Shown here piece after piece: positions 1 through 7,912 of a DNA stretch of 64,000 bases (the stretch's first letter is position 1; each line of letters starts with the position of its first letter). Both the position numbers and the translations under genes were made by a program. Source of the DNA: CAVQCX01 sp963775335 (GTDB lineage Bacteria > Pseudomonadota > Gammaproteobacteria > Chromatiales > Chromatiaceae); contig CAVZIJ010000002.1 of the NCBI GenBank assembly GCA_963775335.1, forward strand, positions 1,116,001 through 1,180,000. Reading direction: 5' to 3'. The notes below the pieces were generated by a model. The model saw only the letters and a list, made by a program, of their open reading frames with translations. It searched no databases and was not told the DNA's origin.

Positions 1-11
1 GCTATGTCCAT
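1..11 (-). CDS. pilT: PilT twitching motility ATPase, first codons only
   Basis: The minus strand begins an ATG at base 11 and reads Met-Asp-Ile-Ala before the window edge, which is how PilT proteins usually start (MDIAELL). In gammaproteobacteria pilT is normally divergent from yggS-proC, and that is the arrangement here. Only four residues are visible, so the call rests mainly on gene order. Confidence 0.5.
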
Positions 12-141
12 GGACGCCCCTCAGCGTACGTTGCTTGCCGACAAGGCCCCCATAACCACACGGGAGCCGGTTACCGGATCGGGCCCGGTTTCTGCTTAAA
101 TGTCCGAGCCGTAGTATAGCCGAGTTGTCTTCGGATCTTGG

Positions 142-825
142 ATGAGCACGATCTGCAATCGATTGGAGGCCGTCCGTCGGCGTATCGACGAAGCCGCCAC
201 TCGCTACGGGCGGCGGGCAGAATCGGTCGAGCTCCTGGCCGTCAGCAAGACCCAGCCCGTGGAGGCTGTTCGCGCGGCATATGCCTGCGGCCAGCGCTGC
301 TTCGGCGAGAGCTACCTGCAGGAGGCGCTGTCCAAGGTCCAGTCGCTTGCCGACCTCGATATACAATGGCATTTTATCGGGCGTATTCAGAGCAACAAAA
401 CCCGACCGATCGCCGCGCATTTTGACTGGGCTCACAGTATCGACGACCCAAGGCAGGCGCGCCGGCTGAGCGCCCAGCGGCCTGAGACGCTCCCGCCGCT
501 GAATCTGTGCATACAGGTTCGTTTCGGGGACGAGCCCACGAAAGGGGGGCTGGCGGAGGACCAAGTCGAGGCGGTACTCGTCGAGCTCGACCGCCTGCCG
601 CGGCTGCGCGTCCAGGGTCTGATGACCCTGCCGCCCCCCGAGCAGGACCTCGAGGCCCAACGCCGCCCGTTCCGAAGGCTGCGCGAGCTGCGCGACCGGC
701 TCGCGACGCCGGAGCGTCCCCTGGACATACTCTCCATGGGCATGACCGACGATCTGGAGGCGGCGATCGCCGAGGGGGCCAGCCTGGTGCGCGTCGGAAC
801 GGGCATCTTCGGGCCCAGGGATTGA
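142..825 (+). CDS. yggS: YggS family PLP-binding homeostasis protein
   Basis: This 227-residue protein is a single-domain TIM-barrel PLP carrier of the YggS/PROSC family, which buffers free pyridoxal 5'-phosphate in the cytoplasm. The Schiff-base lysine is Lys36 in LLAVSKTQP, the same number as in E. coli YggS. HFIGRIQSNK and the SMGMTDDLEAAI phosphate-binding segment near the C-terminus are also present. The third family residue after SMGM is Thr rather than the usual Ser. It heads a run of codirectional genes (proC, yggT, yggU). The start codon follows only a weak Shine-Dalgarno. Confidence 0.95.
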   Translation: MSTICNRLEAVRRRIDEAATRYGRRAESVELLAVSKTQPVEAVRAAYACGQRCFGESYLQEALSKVQSLADLDIQWHFIGRIQSNKTRPIAAHFDWAHSIDDPRQARRLSAQRPETLPPLNLCIQVRFGDEPTKGGLAEDQVEAVLVELDRLPRLRVQGLMTLPPPEQDLEAQRRPFRRLRELRDRLATPERPLDILSMGMTDDLEAAIAEGASLVRVGTGIFGPRD

Positions 826-881
826 CCCAGACCCGGGGCGCCCGCACAGTCATCGCTTCGAGCAACCGCGAGAAAGGATCG

Positions 882-1721
882 ATGCAGAACCAGACCACCC
901 AGCCGACGATCGCGTTCATCGGTGGCGGCAACATGGCCTCCGCGCTCGCGGGCGGCCTGATCGCCGACCGCTACCCCCCCGGCAACGTCCGCGTCGCGGA
1001 GCCCGACGCCGACAAGCGCGCCCGTCTGTCCTCGCGGCTGGGCGTGGAGTGCAGCGCGGACGCCGTGCAGGCGGCCCGCGGGGCTGCGATCCTGGTGCTC
1101 GCCGTCAAGCCCCAGGTCATCGAAGGCGTGGCACGCGCCCTCGCCGGGGTGATTCGCGAGACCCACCCGCTGGTGATCTCGGTCGCTGCCGGCATTCGCG
1201 AGCAGGACTTGGCGGACTGGCTGGGTGGCGGCGTGTCCCTGGTGCGCACGATGCCGAACACGCCGGCGATGATCCAGGCGGGCGCCACCGTGCTGCACGC
1301 GGGGCCGGGAGTGTCGCCCGCCCAGCGTGACCAGGCGGAATCGATCCTGCGATCGGTGGGCCTGACGCTCTGGGTGGACGACGAGGATCAGCTGGATGCG
1401 GTCACAGCGCTGTCCGGAAGCGGACCGGCGTACTTCTTCCTGGTGATGGAGGCCCTGGAGGCGGTCGCTGCGCAGCTCGGCCTGCCCGCCGAGACCGCCC
1501 GACTGCTCACCCTGCAAACCGCGCTGGGGGCCGCGAAGATGGCCCTCGAGAGCCAGGAGCCTCCGGCAGATCTGCGCCGGAGGGTCACCTCTCCCGGCGG
1601 CACGACCGAGCAGGCAGTCCGAGTGCTGGAGGACGGGGGTCTTCGCAGCCTCTTCGAGCAGGCGCTCACCGCGGCGCGCGACCGTTCCATCGAGCTCTCG
1701 AAACGCCTGGGTGGCCACTGA
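882..1721 (+). CDS. proC: pyrroline-5-carboxylate reductase
   Basis: ProC reduces 1-pyrroline-5-carboxylate to L-proline with NAD(P)H in the last step of proline synthesis. The 279-residue product has the Rossmann glycine motif GGGNMA at residues 14-19 and the C-terminal signature SPGGTTEQAV. I chose the ATG at 882 because AGAAAGGA sits just upstream (871-878) and the protein then has normal family length. The frame stays open upstream to 507 over the yggS 3' end, but that extension has no family similarity. The stop overlaps the yggT start by one base (TGATG), implying translational coupling. Confidence 0.95.
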   Translation: MQNQTTQPTIAFIGGGNMASALAGGLIADRYPPGNVRVAEPDADKRARLSSRLGVECSADAVQAARGAAILVLAVKPQVIEGVARALAGVIRETHPLVISVAAGIREQDLADWLGGGVSLVRTMPNTPAMIQAGATVLHAGPGVSPAQRDQAESILRSVGLTLWVDDEDQLDAVTALSGSGPAYFFLVMEALEAVAAQLGLPAETARLLTLQTALGAAKMALESQEPPADLRRRVTSPGGTTEQAVRVLEDGGLRSLFEQALTAARDRSIELSKRLGGH

Positions 1722-2296
1722 TGAGTGACGAGTATCTGACCAATCCGGCCATCTTCCTTGTCCAGACCCTTTTCGGCGTATACGCCGCGGTGGTGCTGAT
1801 CCGCTTCCTGCTCCAGCTGGTAAGGGCGGATTTCTACAACCCGGTGTCCCAGCTGGTGGTCAGCGTCACCGCCCCGGTTCTCAATCCCCTGCGCAGACTG
1901 ATCCCGAGATATGCCGGCATCGATCTGGCTTCGGTATTGCTCGCCTGGGCGCTGAAGGCCCTGGAGCTCGCCCTGGTCCTCCTGATATCCGGCTTCTCGT
2001 TCAACCCCCTTGGCCCCATCGCCTGGGCGATCCCCGAGCTGGTGCGACTGCTGTTCAACATCTTCCTGGTCGCCATCATCGTCCAGGCCATCATGAGTTG
2101 GGTTGCTCCCGCCAACTACAATCCGGCCATGGCGGTGCTGCACGCCCTGACGGCCCCCCTGCTGCGCCCCCTGCAGCGTCTGCTTCCGCCGATGTCCGGC
2201 ATCGACTTCTCGCCGATGGTAGCCATCCTGGCCCTCATCCTGCTGAAGATGCTCCTGGTCCCGCCGCTGGCCGTGCTCACACGCAGTCCTTTTTGA
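1721..2296 (+). CDS. yggT: YggT family integral membrane protein
   Basis: A 191-residue protein with two tandem YGGT domains, each a pair of hydrophobic helices followed by a loop of the type NPLRRLIP (first half) and RPLQRLLPP (second half). The exact role of bacterial YggT is not established; relatives are linked to membrane or cell-division organisation and to osmotic stress. It is coupled to proC upstream and its stop overlaps the yggU start by one base. Confidence 0.93.
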   Translation: MSDEYLTNPAIFLVQTLFGVYAAVVLIRFLLQLVRADFYNPVSQLVVSVTAPVLNPLRRLIPRYAGIDLASVLLAWALKALELALVLLISGFSFNPLGPIAWAIPELVRLLFNIFLVAIIVQAIMSWVAPANYNPAMAVLHALTAPLLRPLQRLLPPMSGIDFSPMVAILALILLKMLLVPPLAVLTRSPF

Positions 2297-2592
2297 TGAC
2301 GAGCGAAGGGATCTGGTGGCGGCGCGACGGCGACGATCTAGTCCTGCAGCTGCGCATCCAACCTCGGGCCACCCGCGACGAGCTCGCCGGTCTGCAAGGC
2401 GACAGACTGCGGGTGCGCCTCAGGGCGCCGCCCGTGGACGGCAAGGCCAATGCGCAGTTGCAGCGCTTCGTCGCCGAGCTGTTCCAGGTCTCTCGCCAGC
2501 GCGTGCTCATAGAGGCGGGCGTCGGCGCCCGAGAGAAGCGCGTACGCATCCTCGGACCCGTTGCCCTCCCCGCGTCGCTAAGCGCAATCTGA
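2296..2592 (+). CDS. yggU: DUF167 / YggU family small protein
   Basis: A 98-residue cytosolic protein of the DUF167 (YggU) family, function unknown. Diagnostic segments are LRIQPRATRDEL near the N-terminus and RAPPVDGKANAQLQRF in the middle. The ATG at 2296 overlaps the yggT stop, so it is the last member of a translationally coupled yggS-proC-yggT-yggU run. A longer frame open from 2098 overlaps yggT and is not supported. Confidence 0.92.
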   Translation: MTSEGIWWRRDGDDLVLQLRIQPRATRDELAGLQGDRLRVRLRAPPVDGKANAQLQRFVAELFQVSRQRVLIEAGVGAREKRVRILGPVALPASLSAI

Positions 2593-2789
2593 TTGCGTCG
2601 CCGGGCCCCCCGTCGGAGACTCCGGTGCCTATAATTAGACGGTTGCAGACATTGCGACGGGCGACGGCATGCACCACGGGCACCTCCGGGCAGCGGAGGG
2701 CCCCGAGAGGTCCATCCCGGAGCATGCCGTAGCGATGGGACTGCTTCAGCGATCTGGTGGACGACCGCCCGAGAGATCAGGGGCCAGCC

Positions 2790-4772
2790 ATGGGACTACA
2801 CAGCGAGCTACGCGCCTACGAGCAGTGGAAGACCCGCCTCAGGGAAAACATCCGGGCCTACCGCGACTGGCTCGAGACCCACGGGATGGCGAAGACCGAG
2901 GCCCTTCGGACCATCGAGCAGTCGCTGGAAAATCTCCAGGAGGACCGGCTCAGAGTGGCTTTCGTCGCCGAGTTCTCGCGCGGCAAGACCGAGCTGATCA
3001 ATGCCATGTTCTTCGCCGATCACGGCCGTCGGCTACTGCCCTCGACTGCGGGCCGCACCACCATGTGTCCGGTCGAGCTGTTCTACGACACCCAGCTCGA
3101 CGAGGCCTACGTAAGACTGCTGCCCATCGAGACCCGCCTGGAGGACACCCGGCTGGCCAGCCTGAAGCAGGACCCGAGAAAATGGGTCCACTATCCACTC
3201 GCCCTGCACTCGCCCGAGCAGATCGAGCAGATCCTGCGCGAGATCGCCCAGACCAAGCGGGTCAGTGTCCAGGAAGCGGCCCGACTCGGGCTGTTCGACC
3301 AGGACCTGCACTCGCTGCGCGATCAGCCGCCGACCGAAATCGACATACCGCGCTGGCGGCACGCCATGATCAGCTTCCCTCATCCGCTGCTCGAGCAGGG
3401 GTTGGTGCTGATCGACACACCGGGGCTCAATGCGCTCGGCAGCGAGCCCGAGCTCACCTTGGACATGCTCCCCTCGGCCCACGGCGTCGTGTTTGTGCTC
3501 GCCGCAGACACCGGGGTGACGCGCTCGGACCTCGACATGTGGCGCAATCATCTGCGGGGTTTCCAGAGCCGCCGTCAACAGGGACTGTTGGTCGCGCTCA
3601 ACAAGGTCGACACCCTTTGGGATGAGCTGCAGGACGAGCAAAGCATCCAGCAAGCCATCGGCTCCCAACGCGCCTCGGTGGCGACCATTCTCGGGATCAA
3701 GGAGGGCGCGGTGTTTCCGGTCTCGGCGCAGAAGGCGCTGCTCGCCAAGGTGCGGGGAGACCGAGCACTACTGGAGCGCAGCGGGGTGGCCGCGCTCGAG
3801 CGCTATCTCACCGAGGACGTGCTCAACGCCAAGCACGAGATGCTGCGCGAGAGTGTGACCGGAGAGATCGGCGCGATGATCGAGCGCACCCGGGGCATCC
3901 TGGCAACCCGCTTGGCCGGCGTGCGCAACCAGCGCGAGGAGCTGGCCCAGCTCGGCGGCCAGAGTCAGGATCTGCTGGCGCAGATGACCACGCGGGCACA
4001 GGCGGAAAAGGGGCGGTACCACCGCGCGGTCGAGAGCTTCCGTACCGGGCGGGCGATCTTCCAGAAGCAGGGGGCGGAGCTGCTCGAGGTGCTGAATCCG
4101 CAAGCGATCGAAGCGGTCGTAGGAGACACCGAGCATGCCATGAAAGGCAATTGGACGACGATCGGACTCCAGCAATCCATGCAAATCCTGTTCGATGACC
4201 TGCGCAGACGCATGCAGCAGGTGGTCGAGCAAAGCGAGAACAACCGCAAGATCATCCGCTCGATCTACTCGCGCTTTCAGTCCGAGCACGGATTTCCAAA
4301 GGTCCCGCCCCCCCTTCTCTCCATGATGAAACACCGTGTCGATATGGAGCTGCTCTATCAGGAAGTGGACGTCTTCCGCAAAAGCCCTTCCAGCGCTCTG
4401 ACCGAAAAGCACTTCCTCATCAAGCGCTTCTTCGCGACCATGGTGCTGCGCGCCCGCGAGATATGCCAGTCTGCCCGCGCAGACATAGCGGGCTGGCTGC
4501 GCACCGGCCTGGACCCGCTGAGCGCCCAACTGCAGGACCGCAAGACCTCGATTGAGCGCAGGATTGCCGACCTCAAGCGGGTCGGGCGCTCCAAGGAGAC
4601 GCTGAGGACGCGGCTCGAGGAGCTCAACACCGAGTATCGTACGCTCTCAGCGGACCTGACCCGCCTTCGCCATCTGCAGTTCGCGGTCGCCACCAGTCGT
4701 CCCTCGGAGAGCGCGGAAGCGCAGCCCGGTCCGCGCCTGGTGAGGACGCGCCCCGCCGCGGGCAGACAGTAA
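2790..4772 (+). CDS. dynamin-like GTPase
   Basis: A 660-residue protein of the bacterial dynamin family. The GTPase domain shows the P-loop AEFSRGKT (about residues 60-67), the G3 motif DTPGLNALG and the G4 motif NKVD. The C-terminal half is helical and charged, as in dynamin stalk and trunk regions. Bacterial dynamins remodel or tether membranes, but no substrate is predictable here. The ATG at 2790 has AGGGG about 8 nt upstream and is preferred over the in-frame GTG at 2757. A perfect -10 hexamer TATAAT lies at 2630-2635 without a convincing -35. In relatives metX and metW often occupy the space between yggU and the DUF4426 gene; here this GTPase does. Confidence 0.88.
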   Translation: MGLHSELRAYEQWKTRLRENIRAYRDWLETHGMAKTEALRTIEQSLENLQEDRLRVAFVAEFSRGKTELINAMFFADHGRRLLPSTAGRTTMCPVELFYDTQLDEAYVRLLPIETRLEDTRLASLKQDPRKWVHYPLALHSPEQIEQILREIAQTKRVSVQEAARLGLFDQDLHSLRDQPPTEIDIPRWRHAMISFPHPLLEQGLVLIDTPGLNALGSEPELTLDMLPSAHGVVFVLAADTGVTRSDLDMWRNHLRGFQSRRQQGLLVALNKVDTLWDELQDEQSIQQAIGSQRASVATILGIKEGAVFPVSAQKALLAKVRGDRALLERSGVAALERYLTEDVLNAKHEMLRESVTGEIGAMIERTRGILATRLAGVRNQREELAQLGGQSQDLLAQMTTRAQAEKGRYHRAVESFRTGRAIFQKQGAELLEVLNPQAIEAVVGDTEHAMKGNWTTIGLQQSMQILFDDLRRRMQQVVEQSENNRKIIRSIYSRFQSEHGFPKVPPPLLSMMKHRVDMELLYQEVDVFRKSPSSALTEKHFLIKRFFATMVLRAREICQSARADIAGWLRTGLDPLSAQLQDRKTSIERRIADLKRVGRSKETLRTRLEELNTEYRTLSADLTRLRHLQFAVATSRPSESAEAQPGPRLVRTRPAAGRQ

Positions 4773-4824
4773 GAGTCGCCACGCCTGGCGGGCGGTTCTC
4801 ACCAGCGTTCGTCGCAGGGCGTCC

Positions 4825-4957
4825 GAGGTGCGTGCGGATACCAGGCGCGCGACAGACTCGGTGGCGCGGGCGTGCTCGCCGGCACGTCGAGCATCCGGGC
4901 CAGGCGCAACGCCGTAGACGCGTGCAGATCGGGCGCCGCAGCAGGAAGTTAATGACC
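4825..4957. repeat. dispersed intergenic repeat R3, copy 1
   Basis: This roughly 130 bp tract recurs at 28855-29001 and 33871-34021. Shared stretches include GCGGATACCAG (copies 1 and 2), GTCGAGCA-CCGGGCC and CAGATCGGGCGCCGCAG. All three copies read, in one plus-strand frame, a similar peptide of the form GGAGVL-(R/G)TSS-RA-R-DA-SGAAAG. It may be a decayed coding fragment or a mobile repeat; no terminal inverted repeats were found. The 4773-5074 interval holds nothing else recognisable. Confidence 0.65.
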
Positions 4958-5074
4958 AATAGCGCCCCTCGCCAATCTTCGTCCGCAGAGATTGCGCTCC
5001 GGGGCCACGCTTAGGTAGTGTGTATCCGCGCCGAGCTTGGCCGCAGCACCCCCCGAAGTCGAGGAGAGAGGTTG

Positions 5075-5521
5075 ATGACAAAACAATTGATAAGACTGTT
5101 CGCCGCACTGTTCGCTCTGGCCCTGTGCCTGCCATCGGCGGCTGAGACCAGCACCACCGTCGGTGGCTATACGGTGGAGCACAATGCCATCACCACCGAT
5201 TCGCTGACACCGCAGATTGCGCAGCAGTACGAGATCACGCGCAGTGCGAATCGCGGCATGGTCACCATCAGCGTGCTGGAGAACCGCGCCGAGGGCCAGC
5301 CGGTCGCAGTTCCGGCAGCAGTCGAGGTGACGGCCGTGAACCTGACCGGCCAGACCCGAGACATCGCGGTGCGGGAGATCCGCGAGCAACACGCAATCTA
5401 CTACATCGGCGATTTCCCGGTCTCCAACGAGGAGACGCTGAACTTCACCCTGAAGATCAAGCCCCAAGGGACGACCCAGACCTACACCGCACGCTTCTCG
5501 CAGGAATTCTTCACCCGCTGA
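5075..5521 (+). CDS. DUF4426 secreted protein
   Basis: A 148-residue protein with a clear signal peptide (MTKQLIRLFAALFALALCL, predicted cleavage after PSAA) and a single DUF4426 domain of beta-rich character. Function is unknown. In gammaproteobacteria this family commonly sits downstream of proC-yggT-metX-metW, so its position here is syntenic even though metX and metW are absent. The ATG at 5075 is preceded by GAGGAGAG at 5061-5068; an earlier in-frame start at 5018 would bury the signal peptide. Confidence 0.88.
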   Translation: MTKQLIRLFAALFALALCLPSAAETSTTVGGYTVEHNAITTDSLTPQIAQQYEITRSANRGMVTISVLENRAEGQPVAVPAAVEVTAVNLTGQTRDIAVREIREQHAIYYIGDFPVSNEETLNFTLKIKPQGTTQTYTARFSQEFFTR

Positions 5522-5557
5522 TGAGCCGCGGCGGGATCCCATGGGGTCCCGCCGCCC

Positions 5558-6238
5558 TCAGACAAGGCGCCACAGGGTATAAAGGCCAAGCACCGCAACG
5601 GTAGCGCCAGCCGCCCGGCGCACCACGGGCTTACGGCTCCAGGCCGCGATGGTCGAAGCCAACAGCCCCATAGCGAGCAGATTGGGCAAGGTTCCCAGTC
5701 CGAAGGCCAGCATCAGGAGGGCCCCGCGCACGACACTGCCCGCCGAGACCGACCAGATCAGAACACTGTAAACCAGGCCGCAGGGAAGCCATCCCCAAAG
5801 CAGCCCGAGCAGCAGCGCCTGGCGGGGCGAGCGCACCGGCAACAGCCTCCGGCCCCAGGGCTCGATGCGCCGCCAAAGGGCACCGCCCAGCGCCTCTATC
5901 TTGACCAGCCCTGGCCACCAGCCGCCCAGATACAGCCCCAGCAATACCATGAAGATCCCGGCCAGACCGAGCAAAACGCGCTGTGCGTGATAGACAGGCA
6001 GCCAGCCGACCAGCAGGACACCGAGGCCGCCCATGAGCGCCCCGGCCAGGGTATAGCTCGCCACGCGCCCCAAGTTGTAGGCGAGGTTGAACGGCAGGAT
6101 CGCCAAAACCCCGCCTTGCGACGGTCTCGCGATCCCCATGGTCAGGGCGCCCACCAGACCCCCGCACATACCCACGCAGTGCACGCCGCCCAGCAGACCG
6201 ACGAGAAAGGCGGCGAGATAGGTCTGCGGATCAATCAT
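5558..6238 (-). CDS. TauE/SafE-like membrane protein (UreH/CcoS-linked type)
   Basis: A 226-residue polytopic inner-membrane protein of the sulfite exporter TauE/SafE superfamily, in the subgroup with the N-terminal motif GGVHCVGMCGG (Cys-containing first helix). About six hydrophobic helices are visible. Members of this subgroup are often encoded beside ccoGIS and may handle copper or thiol compounds. Here ccoI-ccoS lie far away at 52.6-55.3 kb. The ATG at 6238 starts inside the 3' end of the decayed ampG gene. Substrate unknown. Confidence 0.82.
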   Translation of the reverse strand: MIDPQTYLAAFLVGLLGGVHCVGMCGGLVGALTMGIARPSQGGVLAILPFNLAYNLGRVASYTLAGALMGGLGVLLVGWLPVYHAQRVLLGLAGIFMVLLGLYLGGWWPGLVKIEALGGALWRRIEPWGRRLLPVRSPRQALLLGLLWGWLPCGLVYSVLIWSVSAGSVVRGALLMLAFGLGTLPNLLAMGLLASTIAAWSRKPVVRRAAGATVAVLGLYTLWRLV

Positions 6239-6830
6239 CAGGTCGGGACTCCTCGGAAGGCGCACAGAGCACCGGCACGCCCACCAGGGCGGTCAGCGTG
6301 GAAAAGGCGCCGTAGCCGAGGGCGTCGACCATCGAGCCCGAGTAGCCGGCCAGCAGCTTCGGGAAAAGCAGCATCAGCGAGCTGAACAAGGCGTACTGAA
6401 AGGCCGTAAAGGAGACCTGCGTCAGGCCCGACAAATAGGCGACGAGCTCCGCCCCCGCCAACCCTCCGCTGATGTTTGCGGCGCCGATCACGGCCACAAG
6501 CAGCCAGACATTCGCCCCGTTGTGGGCCAATAGCACGAACAACAGATTGGTCGCGGCCGACATCAGTCCGCCGCCAAACAGCATTCTCATCACCCCGAAG
6601 CGCAGGGCCAGCCCTCCGCCGAGCAACCCACCGAGAATGGTCATGAGCAGGCCGAAGGTCTTGGCGATATCCGCGATCTGGTCCTTGGTGAATCCCATGT
6701 CCTGATAGAACAGGTTGGAGATCACCGCGAACAGCACGTCCGAGACCCGGTGCACGCCGATCAGCGCAAGGATCAGCAGGGCCAGACGGCCGTAGCGGCG
6801 GAAGAAATCCGCCAGCTGCGCCGTTTGCCC
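6231..6830 (-). pseudogene. ampG: AmpG-family muropeptide transporter, 5'-truncated remnant
   Basis: The minus strand reads about 200 residues matching the C-terminal half of AmpG-type MFS permeases (FFRRYGRLALLILALI, then NLFYQDMGFTKDQIADIAK). AmpG proteins exceed 400 residues, but upstream of this segment the frame is closed by a TGA at 6831-6833 and the next 150 bp carry no N-terminal half. An internal GTG at 6755 could start a 174-residue fragment. The 3' end is also short and overlaps the next gene start. The remnant probably cannot import anhydromuropeptides. Similarity is judged by eye. Confidence 0.75.
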
Positions 6831-6989
6831 TCACTCGCCAACGCCAGGTCCCATGCCGAGGCCCGCGGCCCCCGGTGCCGATCAACCTCGCAGCAGTGTA
6901 TCACCCTCCCCGAAAGCGCCCCCCAGGCGCCTTGCATCCCCGGGGGAGCCCCCGCACAATGCCGGCACGTTAGAGCGCGGAGCGGCCAA

Positions 6990-7631
6990 GTGCACGACTA
7001 CCAACGGGAGTTTCTGGAATTCGCCCTCGAGTCGGGCGTGCTGAGATTCGGCGAGCTCACCCTTAAGTCCGGGCGCCGCAGCCCCTATTTCTTCAACGCG
7101 GGCCTGTTCCACACCGGCGGGGCCCTCGCACGCCTCGGGCGCTACTATGCCCAGGCCATCGTCGACTCCCGCCTCGAGTTCGACATCCTTTACGGGCCCG
7201 CCTACAAGGGCATTCCACTGGCCGCGGTCACATCCGCCGCGCTCGCGGAGCACCACGGGCGCGACCTACCCTACGCCTTCAACCGCAAGGAGGCGAAAGA
7301 CCATGGAGAAGGGGGCGTCATCGTCGGTCATCCGCTGCAAGGGCGGGTGCTGATCATCGACAACGTCGTCTCCGCCGGCACCTCGGTTCGGGAGTCGGTA
7401 GAGATAATCCGAGCCCAGGGCGCCACACCCGCCGGCGTGGTCATCGCCCTCGACCGCCAGGAACGGGGGCAGGGCGAGCTCTCCGCAGTCCAGGAGGTGG
7501 GCCGCGATTTCGGCATCCGGGTGGCCGCCATCGTCCGGCTGGATGATCTGGTGGAGTACCTCGGAGCGAGGCCAGAGGCCGCGGCGGACCTGGAGCGCAT
7601 TCGGGCGTATCGCCAACGGTACGGCGTCTGA
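6990..7631 (+). CDS. pyrE: orotate phosphoribosyltransferase
   Basis: PyrE joins orotate to PRPP to make orotidine 5'-phosphate in pyrimidine synthesis. The 213-residue product equals the E. coli length and contains FFNAGLF, GPAYKGIPLA and AYNRKEAKDHGEGG-type segments. The PRPP-binding loop reads LIIDNVVSAGTS, so the second acidic residue of the usual Asp-Asp pair is Asn. I chose the GTG at 6990 because the protein then has standard length and a purine-rich GCGGAGCGG lies upstream. The frame is open further upstream to 6750 without similarity. Confidence 0.94.
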   Translation: MHDYQREFLEFALESGVLRFGELTLKSGRRSPYFFNAGLFHTGGALARLGRYYAQAIVDSRLEFDILYGPAYKGIPLAAVTSAALAEHHGRDLPYAFNRKEAKDHGEGGVIVGHPLQGRVLIIDNVVSAGTSVRESVEIIRAQGATPAGVVIALDRQERGQGELSAVQEVGRDFGIRVAAIVRLDDLVEYLGARPEAAADLERIRAYRQRYGV

Positions 7632-7912
7632 AGCGCAACGCGCGGAGCTCTATGAAGGGGCACAGAGCCCGGCGTCGTCAACCCCGGATCGGCCAGAGGG
7701 TGGCGAACAAGCCGGCTCCCGAGATCAGCGACCCGTTGAGCATGCCTTCGCCGAACAGCCGTACCCCGCCGAATCGGCGCGGGCAGCTGGACCAGGCCCG
7801 CCCCCGCCCGTAAACGCAGAAAACAGCTTGGCAAACAACGAAATAAGGAAAAGTACGACTTGCTCCACAGTGCCGGTGTCGAAATGGCAGCCGCGCCGCT
7901 TATAATCGCTAG

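Noticed and set aside
507..881. Long in-frame extension upstream of proC
   Set aside because: It overlaps yggS entirely, has no family similarity, and a good Shine-Dalgarno marks the internal ATG at 882.
2630..2635. Perfect TATAAT box upstream of the dynamin-like gene
   Set aside because: No acceptable -35 hexamer lies 16-18 bp upstream, so it was noted only in the gene entry.
7682..7862. Minus-strand segment reading a short hydrophobic peptide and then RLFGEGMLNGSLISGAGLF in another frame
   Set aside because: It looks like the tail of a small membrane protein, but the two parts are in different frames, there is no convincing start and no family is recognised.
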